From an uncultured Mollicutes bacterium (GTDB lineage: Bacteria; Bacillota_I; Bacilli_A; RFN20; CAG-288), in NCBI GenBank assembly GCA_900539865.1, contig UQDS01000001.1, positions 62,001 to 126,000 of the forward strand: a stretch of 64,000 nt of DNA, read 5' to 3'. Made by a program: the position numbers and the translations under genes. The notes under the pieces are model-generated. The model made no database searches, had not been told where the DNA came from, and saw only the letters and a list, made by a program, of their open reading frames with translations. Below, piece after piece: positions 42,644 to 51,238 of the stretch. Position 1 is the first letter of the stretch. The number at the start of each line of letters is the position of its first letter.

Positions 42644-43365
42644 TGAAAGTCTTTGATGAATTGATTCAGCAGACGCTCTCCCTTCTTCCGCAAGAGCAAA
42701 AATCATTTACTGAATTCAGAGATACCGCTGACCTAATCGGGGGTAAAAATGAAATCATCTTAGGTAAAGAATCGCTCTATGAATTGGGAGGTTCTTCCTT
42801 AAATTGCGCTGTCTATAATCTTTACACAATTGATGAAGCTTTAGTATCGAAAGATGAGGTCATCTTATGCGGTAAGGATATCGGAGAGATCAAAGAAGAT
42901 TGTTCCTTTGCAAAAATAGCGATTATCCGCACGGATGTCAAAGAAGAACAAGATGAGCAGTCTGCCTATGATATCTTAGAAAAGATCAACCTAAAAAAGT
43001 ACGATGTTTTTCCCAAAGGTTACATGGTACGCACCTCGGTTTTAAGCAATAGAGAACAAGCTCGCGTTTCCAAAGTAGCATTGAAAAATAAACTTTCTTT
43101 CCGAGATGTAGGCAAGATGTATATAGATCAATTTCACAAAAATCCTCATGTGAAAGCAGTCAAGATCATCTTTGTTACCACAGAGGACGCTGACTATTTA
43201 GAATTGGATCGTCTTGGCATGAAAGCAACGAATTTATTCCGCGCAATGAATCATGCTATCTACGACTTAAAAATGGATTGCAGCCACTGTGAATGGAAAG
43301 TTTTGTGCGATGAATTCGAAGGGATGAAAGAGATGCATCAAAAGATACTCAACGAAAAGAAATAA
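42643..43365 (+). CDS. Acetyl-CoA synthase (AcsB/CdhC)-like domain protein with CxxCx5C tail
   Basis: A 240-residue protein. From memory of the AcsB/CdhC sequences, these parts correspond: LYELGG (45-50; ELGGPGS in AcsB), VILCGKDIGEI (73-83; VTLVGPDIDEV), RVSKVALKNKLSFRDVGKMY (141-160; ISKAAVEKGF..FGKILY). At the place where AcsB begins its A-cluster ligands it has MDCSHCEWKVLC (Cys213, 216, 222) and then ends. The Ni-Fe-S catalytic domain is absent. It ends the six-gene operon. Confidence 0.6.
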   Translation: MKVFDELIQQTLSLLPQEQKSFTEFRDTADLIGGKNEIILGKESLYELGGSSLNCAVYNLYTIDEALVSKDEVILCGKDIGEIKEDCSFAKIAIIRTDVKEEQDEQSAYDILEKINLKKYDVFPKGYMVRTSVLSNREQARVSKVALKNKLSFRDVGKMYIDQFHKNPHVKAVKIIFVTTEDADYLELDRLGMKATNLFRAMNHAIYDLKMDCSHCEWKVLCDEFEGMKEMHQKILNEKK

Positions 43366-43374
43366 GTGCAAAAA

Positions 43375-43407
43375 AAAGCAAAATCTCAAGTGGGTTTTGC
43401 TTTTTTT
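43375..43407 (+). terminator. Terminator of the cooC-like operon
   Basis: AAGCAAAA pairs with TTTTGCTT, followed by TTTTT, ten bases after the last stop codon. Confidence 0.8.
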
Positions 43408-43413
43408 ATGCTC

Positions 43414-43440
43414 TTGTTTTTTTTACAAATGTGATACAAT
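43414..43440 (+). promoter_or_regulatory. Promoter of the large lipoprotein gene
   Basis: TTGTTT (43414-43419) and TACAAT (43435-43440) with a 15-base spacer. A shifted -35 inside the T-run would give 17 bases. Confidence 0.45.
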
Positions 43441-43467
43441 TATTTGACTTATGAAAGGATGAAAAAT

Positions 43468-45342
43468 ATGAACAAAAAAATACTTTTATTGCCTTTACTT
43501 ATGTTGTTAACCACCGGTTGTGCAGGCGGTGAATCAGAATTACCTTCCAGCAGTGAAACTCCAAGCATCACTACTCCCACCGATTCTCCCTCACAAATAG
43601 AAAAACCCTCTGAAACTCCTGTTGTTCCCGCAAGCGATTTACAGTCCATGCTCGATGAAATGAAAACTGGTTTTGCCGCAAACAATCGTCTGATCAGCGT
43701 GCAGGACTATGGCATAAATAGTTCTGGTGTTAGAGATTTTGTCTATTCCACAAGATGTAAGGACACACAGACAAGCAATCTGCACACTTTTGCTAAAAAA
43801 TATAAGCAAAATTCGATTTCTGATGAAGATTTTGAGAACGGAAACATCACTTTCAAGCATGATGAAGCAGATTTACAACAGTCTTATATCTTTACTAGAG
43901 CCCCCGAAACTGACCATTTAGCAACAACCTATCTTGGTATCGATAACGAGATGCATTATGAAATTGTTAAAAATAGCGCATCTACCCTTCCGTATCTTTA
44001 CAGCCAAACCTTTGAAAATCCTTTTGCCCACTTAAAAGCAGAGTTCTTTACCAAAGTGAGCGACACAGAATATCAGTTGAAAGAGAATGATTATCTCCTT
44101 GACCGCATTTATACTACTTTAGCTCATTATATCTATGGTGAAATCACCAATTTCAAAGTGGAAAGCTTCTCTTTATTGACAGACGGAAAGAAAATCACCG
44201 GTTATAAAGGTGATTTTAAACCGCTTTCATCCACTGCTTTCACCTTGACTGAAACGATTACTTTTGAAGCTGATGTCACCAGTGTCGGAGAAGCGAGCTA
44301 CACTGTTCCAACGACCTTACCGGATGAACCGATTGCTGAATTAGAAGAAGCCTTCGCATCCTTAAGAAAAAACAATTACGATGTTAAGAGCACCGGGGAA
44401 AGAAATGGCTGGTACGGAAAAACAACTACTGTCACCGAAGCGAGCACCAACGGTAATGAGGTCATCCGTAAAGACTATGCAGAAAATATGGAAGCTCTTC
44501 CCGAAAACCTCAGCAAAGAATATTATTTCAAAGGCTATCAGGAAGATTATTATGGATCCAAGTTAGACTATGTTTCTAAATCTGTAAAACTCAATGGCGA
44601 ATATTATTATGCTACAACTCCCATCAGAGCAAAATTCGCCGATGAAATGCTTCCGAAATTCAATTTGTCTTCTTGCCTTTTTGAACCTTCTCAAGAGAAA
44701 GATACTTATGAATTGCGCTTAGACCTTCCTTATTATTTCCTTTCTGGCACCACTTCTAATTTCTCTTTAGTTGGTAACAACGGTATGGAGGGTTTAAAAG
44801 TTAAATTGACAGATGGCACTGTCACTTTTGAAACTACACCCGAAGAGTACGGAACAAAAGAAATCATCGTTTACTCTAACATCGGTAAAGTCAGTGCAAC
44901 TTTAGTCAATGAAGAACAGGTACACAAGACTTCCGAGGGTGTCTTAAATAACATCGTGGATTATTGCTCTACACAAAAGGAAAAAGATGAATTGAACAAG
45001 CGCTTTGGTACAGACTTGCTCAAACTCATCCCTGTTCCTGGCGGTACCAACAACGATATGACAACTTATTTTGCTGCGCCTACGGAAACTGTCACCAAGG
45101 GTCAATTAAGAATCTCCTTGGATGCAAATGATCCGGATTACAACGCAGACAACCTTCTTGTCAGATATGCTAACGTTCTTATTACAAATGGTTTTGTCTA
45201 TGGTCCGGAAGACATCTCTGGTTACTACTACAACAAGAAAGTTGAAAAAGATGGAAAGAATTACGATTTTGAGATTTCCTTTGGCTTAAGTAATTCTTCT
45301 CTCTTTATTGTTGACTTGGTCTTAGAAAGCATCAGCGCTTAA
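43468..45342 (+). CDS. Large lipoprotein with duplicated domains
   Basis: A 624-residue surface lipoprotein. Signal MNKKILLLPLLMLLTTGC, then a Ser/Thr/Pro linker (SETPSITTPTDSPSQIEKPS). Two halves look related: DEMKTGFAANNRLISVQDYG and later EAFASLRKNNYDVKSTGER, each followed by a DYV/TYL-rich beta region. The C-terminal part has an Ig-like stretch (VTFETTPEEYGTKEIIVYSN). No enzymatic motif is seen. AAAGGATG serves as RBS before 43468. Probably a binding or structural protein of the cell surface. Confidence 0.75.
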   Translation: MNKKILLLPLLMLLTTGCAGGESELPSSSETPSITTPTDSPSQIEKPSETPVVPASDLQSMLDEMKTGFAANNRLISVQDYGINSSGVRDFVYSTRCKDTQTSNLHTFAKKYKQNSISDEDFENGNITFKHDEADLQQSYIFTRAPETDHLATTYLGIDNEMHYEIVKNSASTLPYLYSQTFENPFAHLKAEFFTKVSDTEYQLKENDYLLDRIYTTLAHYIYGEITNFKVESFSLLTDGKKITGYKGDFKPLSSTAFTLTETITFEADVTSVGEASYTVPTTLPDEPIAELEEAFASLRKNNYDVKSTGERNGWYGKTTTVTEASTNGNEVIRKDYAENMEALPENLSKEYYFKGYQEDYYGSKLDYVSKSVKLNGEYYYATTPIRAKFADEMLPKFNLSSCLFEPSQEKDTYELRLDLPYYFLSGTTSNFSLVGNNGMEGLKVKLTDGTVTFETTPEEYGTKEIIVYSNIGKVSATLVNEEQVHKTSEGVLNNIVDYCSTQKEKDELNKRFGTDLLKLIPVPGGTNNDMTTYFAAPTETVTKGQLRISLDANDPDYNADNLLVRYANVLITNGFVYGPEDISGYYYNKKVEKDGKNYDFEISFGLSNSSLFIVDLVLESISA

Positions 45343-45348
45343 TTATTC

Positions 45349-45382
45349 GAGGCTTAAGAATATTCTTAAGCCTCTTTTTTTT
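45349..45382 (+). terminator. Rho-independent terminator
   Basis: GAGGCTTAAGAATA (45349-45362) and TATTCTTAAGCCTC (45361-45374) form a perfect palindrome of 13 base pairs, followed by eight T. Confidence 0.9.
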
Positions 45383-45424
45383 CAGGTAAAAATGAATTAA
45401 AATAGAAAAAAAAGGATATTGTAT

Positions 45425-45877
45425 ATGGAACAATATATGTGGATTATTTGGCTATCTGTCTTCGTTATTACCTTGATTGTCGAAGTGACAGTTAGCGGCT
45501 TAATTTCAATATGGCTCAGTTTGAGCGCAGTGATTGTCTTAGGTCTTTCTTTTATACCCGCTTTGCCTTATTGGGGAGAAATCATTCTCTTTATTGGCCT
45601 CAGTTTCCTCTTCTTAATTGCAACAAGGCCTTTTGTAAAGAAATTCCTAAAACCACATGAAGAAGTCAAAGCAAACGCGGAAAGTTTTGTTCATAAACGT
45701 TACTTTTTGACTAAGGAAATCATTCCTCATGAATTTGGAGAAGTGAAGATCAATGGGGTCTTATGGGATTGTAAAACGCAATGTGAAAACGATTCTATCC
45801 CCGCGAACACCGAAGTTGAAGTTCTTGCAATAGAAGGAAATAAATTAATTGTTAAGGAGGTAAAAAACAATGATTAA
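45425..45877 (+). CDS. NfeD-like membrane protein
   Basis: A 150-residue protein with two or three hydrophobic helices in the first 75 residues (WIIWLSVFVITLIVEVTVSG, IILFIGLSFLFLIATRPF) and a C-terminal OB-like beta barrel (GEVKINGVLWDCKTQ, NTEVEVLAIEGNKLIVKEV). NfeD-type proteins partner with SPFH (stomatin/flotillin-like) proteins, and an SPFH gene overlaps its end here. Likely role: membrane microdomain or quality control. Confidence 0.88.
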   Translation: MEQYMWIIWLSVFVITLIVEVTVSGLISIWLSLSAVIVLGLSFIPALPYWGEIILFIGLSFLFLIATRPFVKKFLKPHEEVKANAESFVHKRYFLTKEIIPHEFGEVKINGVLWDCKTQCENDSIPANTEVEVLAIEGNKLIVKEVKNND

Positions 45878-46829
45878 TCCCATTCTAACAATGAATCCTG
45901 GTCTGATTATCGGTATTGTCTTTGCTGTTGTCGGTATTCTTCTTTTAATTGTTGTCATTTGTCATATCAAAATTGTCAAACAGACAGATGAATATGTCAT
46001 TGAACGTCTCGGTAAATATACGACCACCTGGCATGTTGGCATTCACTTTTTGCTTCCTTTCTTTGAACGCATTGCCTCTAAAGTCTCCATGAAGGAACAG
46101 ATTGGTGATTTCCCGCCACAAGCTGTCATTACCAAAGATAATGTCACGATGCAAATCGATACGGTTGTCTTCTATTACATCACTGACAGCAAGCTCTTCA
46201 CCTATGGCGTCACTGATCCGACAATGGCATTAGAAAAACTCACTGCAACAACATTGAGAAATATCATCGGTGATCTCGATTTAGACACCACATTGACTAG
46301 CCGTGACACCATCAACGGAAAGATGAAAATGATCTTGGATGATGCTACCGATCCTTGGGGTATCAAAGTAACTCGTGTTGAAGTTAAAAACATTCTCCCT
46401 CCGCAAGACATTCGCGATGCTATGGAACGTCAGATGCGTGCAGAGCGTGAAAAACGTGAAAAGATTCTTTTAGCAGAAGGTGAAAAGCAATCAAAAATCT
46501 TAATTGCTGAAGGTGATAAAGAAAGTTCTATTCTCCGAGCAGAAGCAGAAAAAGTCACAGCGATTAAACGCGCCGAAGGCCAAGCTGAAACAATCCGCCA
46601 AATCAAAGAAGCCGAAGCGGAAGGTATTCGTATGATCAATGAAGCCAATCCTTCTTTACAAGTCATCCAACTGCAAAGTTTAAAATCTTTAGAAAAACTT
46701 GCTGAGGGCAAGGCGACAAAGATTATCGTTCCTTCCAGCGTGCAAAACCTCGCTTCTTTAAAAGACATCTTTGATTCGGAAGTAGAGGAAGATGAAAATA
46801 AAGTGAAAAACGATTTGAAAAAACGTTGA
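45870..46829 (+). CDS. SPFH/Band 7 (stomatin/QmcA-like) membrane protein
   Basis: A 319-residue protein: one N-terminal membrane helix (IIGIVFAVVGILLLIVVICH), then an SPFH domain (DEYVIERLGKYTTTWHVGIH, FPPQAVITKDNVTMQIDTVV, LRNIIGDLDLDTTLTSRD), and a long alternating helix rich in Glu, Lys and Ala (REKILLAEGEKQSKILIAEG) for oligomer assembly. It overlaps the NfeD-like gene by 8 bases. Ends in TGA. Confidence 0.93.
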   Translation: MINPILTMNPGLIIGIVFAVVGILLLIVVICHIKIVKQTDEYVIERLGKYTTTWHVGIHFLLPFFERIASKVSMKEQIGDFPPQAVITKDNVTMQIDTVVFYYITDSKLFTYGVTDPTMALEKLTATTLRNIIGDLDLDTTLTSRDTINGKMKMILDDATDPWGIKVTRVEVKNILPPQDIRDAMERQMRAEREKREKILLAEGEKQSKILIAEGDKESSILRAEAEKVTAIKRAEGQAETIRQIKEAEAEGIRMINEANPSLQVIQLQSLKSLEKLAEGKATKIIVPSSVQNLASLKDIFDSEVEEDENKVKNDLKKR

Positions 46830-46837
46830 GAAATAAA

Positions 46838-46873
46838 ATAAAGCACCCTTTTTCTAGGGTGCTTTATTTTAGG
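46838..46873 (+). terminator. Rho-independent terminator
   Basis: AAAGCACCCT pairs with AGGGTGCTTT around a 5-base loop, followed by ATTTT. Confidence 0.85.
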
Positions 46874-46935
46874 TATCAAAGCTTCGCTTTAAATGATTTA
46901 ATGATTAAACTATTTATGTGATATAATAAATTGCC

Positions 46936-47837
46936 ATGAACTCAATTAATTTTTTATTAAACAAAGGGCCTGTACATGATAAGCCTTCCATACGACCATG
47001 GTCTACTTTACCTATCTTGTGCGTTGTTTTCGGACTATTAAGCGTTATCGCATTAGTGTTCATTGTCCGTCGATTCGTCAAGAATAAAAAAGTGCTAAAC
47101 CTGATTATTTTCGGTTATGGTCTTCTCTTCTTAGGTTTAGAAATTTATCATCAGATCAACCGTTATCTCTTCTTAAAATTCTATGACTTCTCAAGTTTCC
47201 CCTTCCAATTTTGTTCCATTCCTATTTATGTCTGCCTCATTCTTCCCTCATTCGCAATGAAAAAGTAAGAGACTCTTTCTTCTATTACCTTGGTATTTAT
47301 TGCTTTGTCGGAGGTCTCTTCCCCTTATTCTTAGGTCAACCCTCCCTTTGTCGTTGGACGGACCCTCTTGACGTATTTCGTTCTTTCCTTTGGCACATTC
47401 TCATCTTGCAAGTTTCGGTTATTGCGTTTGCTCATAAACCGATTGCATTAGATTTAAAAACTAGTTATAAACCGCTTCTTGGAGCCCTTGGTATCTTCAT
47501 CTCATGTACAATTATTGCTCAGATATGCAATGTCACCTTACATTATGCCGGTGGTATCAACTTCCCCGTCACCGGAAAAGAGCCCTTCAAAACGCCGATG
47601 TCTGTCTCCTTAAATGACCCAGATGCAGCAGGTTGCTTCTATATTTCTCCTTATATTCAGCCTACCATGATCGTCTATGATATGATTTGGAAAAAACTTG
47701 GTTGGGCCTTAAATTGGATCATCTATGTCGCTTCTTTCTCACTTCTTGCTGTCATCATCTATTTCATCCACTATGGAATTCACTTTGTTTGGCGCGTTGC
47801 GACAAAGAAACAGAAAACCGTAAATCAACCTGCATAA
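46936..47837 (+). pseudogene. YwaF/TIGR02206-type membrane protein, frameshifted
   Basis: Two overlapping frames together form one polytopic membrane protein: the first (46936-47268) ends FPFQFCSIPIYVCLILPSFA-MKK, and the second continues KVRDSFFYYLGIYCFVGGLF to NQPA at 47837. The shift lies at the AAAAA run near 47260 (ATGAAAAAGTAA); one more A restores a single frame. Either a real mutation, programmed slippage or a sequencing error. A -10 TATAAT (46922-46927) lies only 8 bases before the ATG and no RBS is visible. Function of the family is unknown. Confidence 0.65.
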
Positions 47838-47856
47838 AATAGAAAATTAGACAATT

Positions 47857-47917
47857 AAAAACTCCTTTTCTAAAACCTGTTTTTCATAAACAAGGGTTTG
47901 AAAAAGGAGTTTTTTAT
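47857..47917. terminator. Bidirectional terminator between converging genes
   Basis: AAAACTCCTTTT pairs with AAAAAGGAGTTTT across a long arm that also pairs AAACC with GGTTT. T-runs exist on both strands. It ends both the membrane protein gene and tetR. Confidence 0.75.
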
Positions 47918-47924
47918 TTCAACA

Positions 47925-48509
47925 TCACATATTTAAAGATAGTATTCTCTTTGTGTCTTCTTCCATCAAATCCGGAAGAGAAAAACTACCAAACTTTAAA
48001 CACCATTTAAAGATGTCTCCTCTTGCCATTCTATTTAAAAGGGAGATAAAAGCTTTAGAGTCCTTAACCTGAAGTTTTCTTAAAACAATAGCTGTTTCCA
48101 CTAAATTTTCTATCATTCCATAAGCGATACGCTCTTTGCTTGTCGTAAATTCTTGATCATCAAGAAGGCATTGACGATAAGCGTTCGATACAAAATTAAC
48201 ACCCAATTTTGTTATGATTTCGCCACAAGTTCGCATAAAAATAGAAATGCGTTTCAATGGATCTTCTTCCGGAATCTTGGAGAAACTCTCTTGGATCAAC
48301 GTGTCAATTCCAGCATATCCTTCTCGTATAATGTCTTCTTTAGATTCAAAATAATGATAGAATAAACCAACAGAACACTCTGCTTTTTTGCAGATATCCG
48401 CGATCTTAACTTCGTTAAAATTTCCGTTTGAAAACAACTCCATTGCTGCGGAGGTGATCTTTAGCTTCGTTTCAATCGCTTGTTTTTGACGTGAATTCAT
48501 TTCTTTCAT
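47925..48509 (-). CDS. TetR-family transcriptional regulator
   Basis: A 194-residue TetR protein. The N-terminal HTH is clear: KITSAAMELFSNGNFNEVKI, then ADICKKAECSVGLFYHYFES (about 15-55). The C-terminal ligand domain is divergent. It is transcribed away from the bile salt hydrolase gene, and an imperfect inverted repeat lies in the shared upstream region (48544-48572), so it probably controls that gene, itself, or both. The ligand may be a bile acid, but this is inference. Confidence 0.88.
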   Translation of the reverse strand: MKEMNSRQKQAIETKLKITSAAMELFSNGNFNEVKIADICKKAECSVGLFYHYFESKEDIIREGYAGIDTLIQESFSKIPEEDPLKRISIFMRTCGEIITKLGVNFVSNAYRQCLLDDQEFTTSKERIAYGMIENLVETAIVLRKLQVKDSKAFISLLNRMARGDIFKWCLKFGSFSLPDLMEEDTKRILSLNM

Positions 48510-48543
48510 AATTTGATTTTAACAAAATATTTTCAAATTTAAA

Positions 48544-48572
48544 ATATGACTTTCTTTTTCCTAGTCAAATAT
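48544..48572. promoter_or_regulatory. Possible TetR operator
   Basis: ATATGACT (48544-48551) and AGTCAAATAT (48563-48572) form an imperfect inverted repeat with an 11-base centre, about 35 bases upstream of the tetR start and 80 bases upstream of the hydrolase -35. Confidence 0.4.
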
Positions 48573-48651
48573 ACATTTTTTCTAATTGAATACCCTTTAT
48601 AAAACCAATATTTTATTTCATTAAAGTCTTTAATCATTTTTCAATACTTGT

Positions 48652-48680
48652 TTGATTTCAAAGATATTATGTTTTAGAAT
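48652..48680 (+). promoter_or_regulatory. Promoter of the bile salt hydrolase gene
   Basis: TTGATT (48652-48657), 17-base spacer, TAGAAT (48675-48680), then AAAAGGA as RBS. Confidence 0.65.
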
Positions 48681-48703
48681 ACTAATGATAAAAGGAAAAA
48701 ATT

Positions 48704-49678
48704 ATGTGCACAGCTCTTTCTATACATTTAAATGATATGTATATCGGTAGAACACTTGATAACGAAGTTTCTTTTGGAGAAAAGGTCACCTTTACTCCAA
48801 GAAATTATCCTTTTGTTTTTCAAAATGGTAAGAAAATGAACTCTCATTATGCGATTTTGGGTATGGCAAGTGTCATCGATTCTTATCCATTATACTTTGA
48901 TGCAATCAATGAAAAAGGTATTGGCGTAATCGGCTTAAATTTTGTCGGTAACGCTCATTACTTTCCGCGCAAAGAAACAAAAGACAATATCGCCCCATAC
49001 GAATTTATTCCCTGGATTTTATCACAGTGTAAAAATATGAAAGAAGTGAGAAAACTGCTTTCTAATTTAAATTTCTACAATCATCGTTTTAAGAAAAATC
49101 TCGCTTTGGCAAGGCAACATTATTTGATTTCTAACGGAAAAGAATCTATCACAGTGGAACCAACAAAAGATGGCTTAAAAATCTATAAAAATAAAGTAGG
49201 TGTCCTTACCAACAATCCTCCTTTTGACATGCAGGTATTCAATTTAAATTCTTATATCAATCTCACTAATTTGCAACCGGAAAATCGCTTTGCTGAAGAA
49301 TTGAATTTAGAAAACTATTCTAAAGGTATGGGGGCCTTAGGTCTTCCGGGTGATAATTCCTCTTTATCTCGTTTTGTGCGAGTCGCTTTTCATCGTTTTC
49401 ATTCAGTCTCGTTTGCACTGGAAGAGGACAATATGAATCAATTCTATCATGTCCTTTCCTCTGTCAACCAAGTAAAGGGAGTTTCTAAAACTGCTGAAGA
49501 CAAATATGAAACCACACTTTATATGTCTTGTTGTAATCTTACGAAAGGATATTATTCCTATAAGACTTATCTAAACAATACCATTCGAAAAGTATCCTTC
49601 TTACAATGTTACCTCACGGGTGACAAAATACGTCAATTCGATGATATCGATACTCCAAAAACGATTTCTTTGGTCTGA
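48704..49678 (+). CDS. Choloylglycine hydrolase (bile salt hydrolase/penicillin V acylase family)
   Basis: A 324-residue Ntn hydrolase. The nucleophile Cys2 follows the initiator Met (MCTALSIHL); YIGRTLDNE gives Arg16 and Asp19; GLNFVGNAHYF contains the conserved Asn near 82; LTNNPPFDMQ the Asn near 170; SLSRFVRVAFH the Arg near 225. This set matches bile salt hydrolases, which deconjugate glycine- or taurine-linked bile acids; penicillin V acylases share the fold. Length is typical. Suggests a gut habitat. Confidence 0.9.
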   Translation: MCTALSIHLNDMYIGRTLDNEVSFGEKVTFTPRNYPFVFQNGKKMNSHYAILGMASVIDSYPLYFDAINEKGIGVIGLNFVGNAHYFPRKETKDNIAPYEFIPWILSQCKNMKEVRKLLSNLNFYNHRFKKNLALARQHYLISNGKESITVEPTKDGLKIYKNKVGVLTNNPPFDMQVFNLNSYINLTNLQPENRFAEELNLENYSKGMGALGLPGDNSSLSRFVRVAFHRFHSVSFALEEDNMNQFYHVLSSVNQVKGVSKTAEDKYETTLYMSCCNLTKGYYSYKTYLNNTIRKVSFLQCYLTGDKIRQFDDIDTPKTISLV

Positions 49679-49815
49679 ATATCAGCGAATTTATCGACTT
49701 TTACACCTCTTTGTACTAAAATAAATGAAGTCTTGTCTACAAATTCTTAAGATGCTCTGTTTTCTTTTGAATCTGTCCGTGTCTATTGCTCAGCTTATAG
49801 GAAAGGAGAACTATC

Positions 49816-50673
49816 ATGAAAATAGCTATCACTGCTGAAAGCACGATTGATTTACCGAAGTCCTTATTAGAAAAATATAATATCACCACAATTCCTTTTA
49901 ATGTCCTTTTAGGAGAAAAGAATTATCTTGATGGTGAAATTAAGCCAGAAGAGATTTTTGATTTTGTTGAAAAAACTGGTACTCTTCCAAAAACAAGCGC
50001 AGTTAATCAATACACCTTTAGCGAATTCTTTAAAAATAAACTCGCGGAGGGTTATGATGCTGTCATTCATTTTTCTCTCTCTAGCGGTATTTCTTCTGCC
50101 TGTCAAAACGCGATCAATGCCTCTCATGAATTCGAAAATGTCTATGTTGTAGATACTCGTTCTTTATCTACCGGTATCGCCTTGCTTGCAACTTATGCTT
50201 CGGAATTAGTTGAGCAAGGATTAGAAGCGGAAGAAATCTATCACCGTTGTCAAGATAGAGTTCCATATTTACAAGCCTCCTTCTCTTTAGAAAGTGTCAA
50301 CTACCTCCACAAAGGGGGAAGATGTTCTACTCTCGCTATGCTTGGTGCAAACTTATTGCACATCAAACCTGAAATCATTGTCGATACAAGCAACGGAACA
50401 ATGCATGCGGGTAACAAATATCGCGGTCCGATGAAAAAAGCAGTTATGGGTTATGTTGAAAACATTTTAAAGACATATAACACTCCAGATAAAAAACGCG
50501 TTTTCATCTCTTTCTCTTCTGCTCCGGATGATGTAGTAGAAGCAGTAAGGGATCGTTTGCAGCAGGAGGGATTTAAAGAAATCTACGAAACGCATGCTGG
50601 TGGTACCATCAGTTCTTACTGCGGTCCTCATTGCTTAGGTATTCTTTATATCAACGACGGCGCTAAAAATTAA
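49816..50673 (+). CDS. DegV-family fatty-acid-binding protein
   Basis: A 285-residue DegV protein: KIAITAESTIDLPKSLLEKY, TSAVNQYTFSEFF (TS motif), IHFSLSSGISSACQNA, VDTRSLSTG, VNYLHKGGRCS (LHKGGR motif), and the C-terminal GGTISSYCGPHCLGILY. DegV (FakB-like) proteins bind a fatty acid in a buried pocket for phosphorylation by FakA. AAGGAG RBS. A paralogue is at 61560. Confidence 0.92.
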   Translation: MKIAITAESTIDLPKSLLEKYNITTIPFNVLLGEKNYLDGEIKPEEIFDFVEKTGTLPKTSAVNQYTFSEFFKNKLAEGYDAVIHFSLSSGISSACQNAINASHEFENVYVVDTRSLSTGIALLATYASELVEQGLEAEEIYHRCQDRVPYLQASFSLESVNYLHKGGRCSTLAMLGANLLHIKPEIIVDTSNGTMHAGNKYRGPMKKAVMGYVENILKTYNTPDKKRVFISFSSAPDDVVEAVRDRLQQEGFKEIYETHAGGTISSYCGPHCLGILYINDGAKN

Positions 50674-50676
50674 ATG

Positions 50677-50709
50677 AAAAAGGATGAACTTATTGTTCAT
50701 CCTTTTTTT
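50677..50709. terminator. Bidirectional terminator
   Basis: AAAAAGGATGAAC pairs with GTTCATCCTTTTT around a 5-base loop, between converging genes. Confidence 0.88.
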
Positions 50710-51238
50710 ATGGAATCAACGCGAGTAATTCTTCTAATGTCTCTGGAAAGTCATACAGGGATAAATCATTTTCTTTCAGATAACCTTTTTGATCTAACTC
50801 CGTAAGAAAAGACTTAAATGTTTCATAAAAGTGATCATAATTGAAGAACACTACTTTTGGAAAATCTTTTGCACAGCGCTTTAATTCCATCACCTCAGTA
50901 ATTTCGTCAAGCGTTCCAATTCCACCAGGAAGGGCAATATATAACTCTCCCTGTTGAATCAATTGAGTTCTTCTTTCGGAAATCGTGTCATAGATTGTCA
51001 CATCTGTCAAACGTTCATAGGTTTCGTTGTTTTGGTGGTATATTTTACAACCCAAACCTTTGACCTTGCCGCCATTATCTAAGACTGCATCGGCGATTTC
51101 TTTCATCAGACCGATTTTACTTGCACCATAGACTAAAGTGTGATTGTGCTTTGCTAAATAAGCACCTAATTCGCGAATGATGGCAAGCAATTTTTCATCA
51201 TTCGATTCTCGATGCGCACAAAAGATAGTCACATTCAT
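50708..51238 (-). CDS. LOG-family protein (TIGR00730)
   Basis: A 176-residue Rossmann protein with the family motif PGGIGTLDEITEV and VYGASKIGLM (the GG/GGxxGxM-like loop). LOG proteins release free base from nucleoside monophosphates (cytokinin-type phosphoribohydrolase in some members). The ORF is open upstream, but MNVTIFCAHRES with GGAGGC is the natural start, overlapping the VWA gene stop by 4 bases (ATGA). Confidence 0.87.
   Translation of the reverse strand: MNVTIFCAHRESNDEKLLAIIRELGAYLAKHNHTLVYGASKIGLMKEIADAVLDNGGKVKGLGCKIYHQNNETYERLTDVTIYDTISERRTQLIQQGELYIALPGGIGTLDEITEVMELKRCAKDFPKVVFFNYDHFYETFKSFLTELDQKGYLKENDLSLYDFPETLEELLALIP

Noticed and set aside
38084..43365. Classical amino-acid fermentation locus (2-hydroxyglutarate or 2-hydroxyisocaproate type)
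   Set aside because: The CoA-transferase, 2-hydroxyacid dehydrogenase and acyl-CoA dehydrogenase/EtfAB genes that normally accompany it are absent, and CooC- and ACS-like genes are not part of such loci.
46430..46879. 149-codon minus-strand ORF
   Set aside because: It is antisense to the regular charged helix of the SPFH gene, has no RBS and only mirrors its codon pattern.
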